A DNA stretch of 7,661 nucleotides from JBBSBL01 sp038251325 (lineage in GTDB: Bacteria > Actinomycetota > Thermoleophilia > Solirubrobacterales > Solirubrobacteraceae): the NCBI GenBank assembly GCA_038251325.1, contig JBBSBL010000090.1, positions 1 to 7,661 on the forward strand, read 5' to 3'. A program made the position numbers and the translations under genes. The first letter of the stretch is position 1; every line of letters begins with the position of its first letter. The notes below the pieces were generated by a model, which saw only the letters and a program-made list of their open reading frames with translations, was not told where the DNA came from and searched no databases. This document shows, piece by piece, positions 6,726 to 7,661 of the stretch.

Positions 6726-6731
6726 CTCCTT
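6726..6731 (-). promoter_or_regulatory. Shine-Dalgarno of the Fur-family gene
   Basis: AAGGAG on the minus strand is the only good ribosome-binding site near the beginning of the regulator. The 12-base gap to the ATG at 6713 is longer than usual, but no in-frame start lies closer. Confidence 0.55.
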
Positions 6732-6817
6732 CCGATGGGTGCGCCGCCGCCATCGACGCCGGCTCCGACCAACTGACCGCCCCTAGCGCAGCGGGTGCGA
6801 GAGCGGATCACTCGACG

Positions 6818-6834
6818 TTGCGAGGACTTCGCGG
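6818..6834. promoter_or_regulatory. Candidate metalloregulator operator (Nur-box-like dyad)
   Basis: TTGCGA, 5 bases, then TCGCGG. The core GCGA-N5-TCGC is a perfect inverted repeat. Known Streptomyces Nur boxes have the form TTGCAA-N5-TTGCAA, so half-site position and spacing agree while the outer bases differ. It lies in the 150-bp gap upstream of the Fur-family gene, about 105 bases before its ATG. The match is short and unproven. Confidence 0.22.
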
Positions 6835-6844
6835 CTGGCGCGTT

Positions 6845-6857
6845 GCCGCTCGGCGGC
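6845..6857 (-). terminator. Weak hairpin just after the NicO stop codon
   Basis: GCCGC and GCGGC form a 5-bp stem with a 3-base loop, 7 bases beyond the TGA of the NicO gene and with no T-tract. If it works at all it could reduce read-through into the regulator gene. Small GC stems like this are frequent by chance here. Confidence 0.15.
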
Positions 6858-6863
6858 GAGAGC

Positions 6864-7661
6864 TCAGACGACCTGCGGCAGCGCGCGCAGCGTGAGGACC
6901 ACGCCCAGCCCCACGATGAGGACCGTCGAGAGCGCCGGCGCGGCGGCGCCGATGCGGCTGCTGAAGCTGATCCGCGAGGAGGCCCGGCGGGTCAGCACGA
7001 CGACGAGCCCGAGCGCGCAGAGCGTGGCCGCCAGCCCGGCGCTGAAGACGACGATGAGCAGCAGCCCGAGCGGGACCTGGTGCTGGGCGATCGCGGCGAG
7101 GAGCACGACGAGCGCAGAGGGGCAGGGGACCAGCCCGGCCGAGGCGCCCATCCCGACGAGTCCGCGCCACGTGATCTGGTCCGGGATCTCGTGCGAGTGC
7201 GGCGTGCCGCCGTGGGAGTGGACATGGGCGCCGTGCGGGTGCGCGTGGTCGTGCGAGTGGCTGTGGTCGTGATCGTGGTCGTGCGAATGCCCGTGGTCCT
7301 GCGAATGCCCGTGGTCGTGCGCCAGCGCGTGCTCGTGGGCGTCCCGGTGCGCCGCGGCGACCGCCACCCTGCCCTCGGCCCGCGCACGAGCCTCGGCGCG
7401 CCGGGCCCGCATCCAGCGCAGCCGCGGCCGCAGCAGCGAGAGCCCGATCGTCACGACGAGCACGCCGGAGAGGAGGTTGAGCCACGGGTAGAGGTCCTCG
7501 GGCAGCACGTACTGGGTGAGGAGCAGCGTCACCAGTCCGAGCGCGAACACCCCGATGGTGTGGGTGATCGTCACCGTCGCGCCGAGCGCGAGCGCGTGAC
7601 GCGGTGTCCCCTTCGCTCCGACGAGGTACGCCGCCACCATCGTCTTGCCGTGGCCGGGGGA
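6864..7661 (-). CDS. NicO/RcnA-type nickel/cobalt transporter with His-rich loop (partial, N-terminus outside window)
   Basis: The visible 265 residues are the C-terminal part; the frame runs off the right edge. The edge begins with SPGHGKTMVAAYLVG, matching the conserved PGHGK(T/A) motif of the NicO/RcnA family, so the ATG at 7640 is internal and not the start. Then come a helix with THTIGVFALGL, another (LYPWLNLLSGVLVVTIGLSLL), an Arg/Ala-rich segment, and a loop with 22 His in 53 residues (7191-7349). Next are the second family motif GASAGLVPCPSALVVLL and two more hydrophobic helices to the C-terminus. E. coli RcnA, with a similar His-rich loop, exports Ni2+ and Co2+; other members may import, so direction is open. 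The gene lies upstream of, and co-oriented with, the Fur-family regulator and NiCoT permease. Confidence 0.9.
   Translation of the reverse strand, partial: SPGHGKTMVAAYLVGAKGTPRHALALGATVTITHTIGVFALGLVTLLLTQYVLPEDLYPWLNLLSGVLVVTIGLSLLRPRLRWMRARRAEARARAEGRVAVAAAHRDAHEHALAHDHGHSQDHGHSHDHDHDHSHSHDHAHPHGAHVHSHGGTPHSHEIPDQITWRGLVGMGASAGLVPCPSALVVLLAAIAQHQVPLGLLLIVVFSAGLAATLCALGLVVVLTRRASSRISFSSRIGAAAPALSTVLIVGLGVVLTLRALPQVV
7281..7316 (-). repeat. Tandem 18-bp repeat inside the His-rich loop coding region
   Basis: Two adjacent 18-base units, (G/C)TGCGAATGCCCGTGGTC on the plus strand, differ at one base only. They encode consecutive six-residue His/Asp/Gly/Ser blocks. A related, more diverged unit lies nearby (around 7251-7268). 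This suggests that the metal-binding loop grew by in-frame duplication. Confidence 0.75.

Noticed and set aside
6229..6753. N-terminal extension of the NiCoT frame by 175 codons
   Set aside because: The extension reads the regulator gene in a wrong frame. The ATG at 6228 has its own Shine-Dalgarno and the family's normal length.
7251..7316. CRISPR-like or regulatory direct repeats
   Set aside because: The repeats are contiguous, in frame and encode His-rich six-residue blocks of the NicO loop. There are no spacers.
7638..7640. ATG at 7640 as the start of the NicO gene
   Set aside because: The in-frame codons upstream, up to the window edge, encode SPGHGKT, part of the conserved family motif, so the gene continues beyond the window.

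Overview
This is a 7.66-kb, very GC-rich window with GTG as well as ATG starts, Ala/Arg-rich proteins and strong G/C preference at third codon positions. That points to a high-GC actinobacterium. A Thermoleophilia/Solirubrobacterales-like host is my guess from the gene types; it is not proven by any marker here. No rRNA, tRNA, CRISPR array, insertion sequence or phage gene was seen.

Layout from left to right. Positions 1-237 are a non-coding leader ending in an extended -10-like box, a 14-bp palindrome and a strong Shine-Dalgarno. A large secreted alpha/beta-hydrolase-like protein follows (238-2745, +). It converges on a small lipoprotein gene (2782-3201, -), with an 11-bp hairpin between their stop codons. 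A divergent intergenic region (3202-3360) holds an 18-bp perfect palindrome. Next is a DNA-repair type fusion of a DEDDh 3'-5' exonuclease with the N-terminal half of UvrC (GIY-YIG nuclease, Cys cluster and UVR motif; 3361-5058, +). It converges on a three-gene minus-strand metal cassette.

The cassette is transcribed right to left: a NicO/RcnA-type Ni/Co transporter with a His-rich loop (6864 to beyond the right edge, partial), a Fur-family metalloregulator (6228-6713), and a NiCoT (HoxN/NixA-type) Ni2+/Co2+ permease (5089-6228). Regulator and permease overlap by one base (TGATG), so they are almost certainly co-transcribed and translationally coupled. The upstream NicO gene is 150 bp away and could share the transcript or have its own. 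A dyad with the spacing of a Streptomyces Nur box lies in that 150-bp gap. The likely logic is a metal sensor controlling nickel or cobalt traffic through two unrelated-looking transporter types. Metal identity and the transport direction of the NicO protein cannot be read from sequence.

The remaining genes (hydrolase, lipoprotein, exonuclease-UvrC fusion) appear to be independent single-gene units. Nothing in the window demands a wholly new system. The points most worth a second look are the exonuclease/UvrC-like fusion with one missing Fe-S-type cysteine, the paired Ni/Co transporters with their regulator, and the secreted hydrolase of uncertain substrate.
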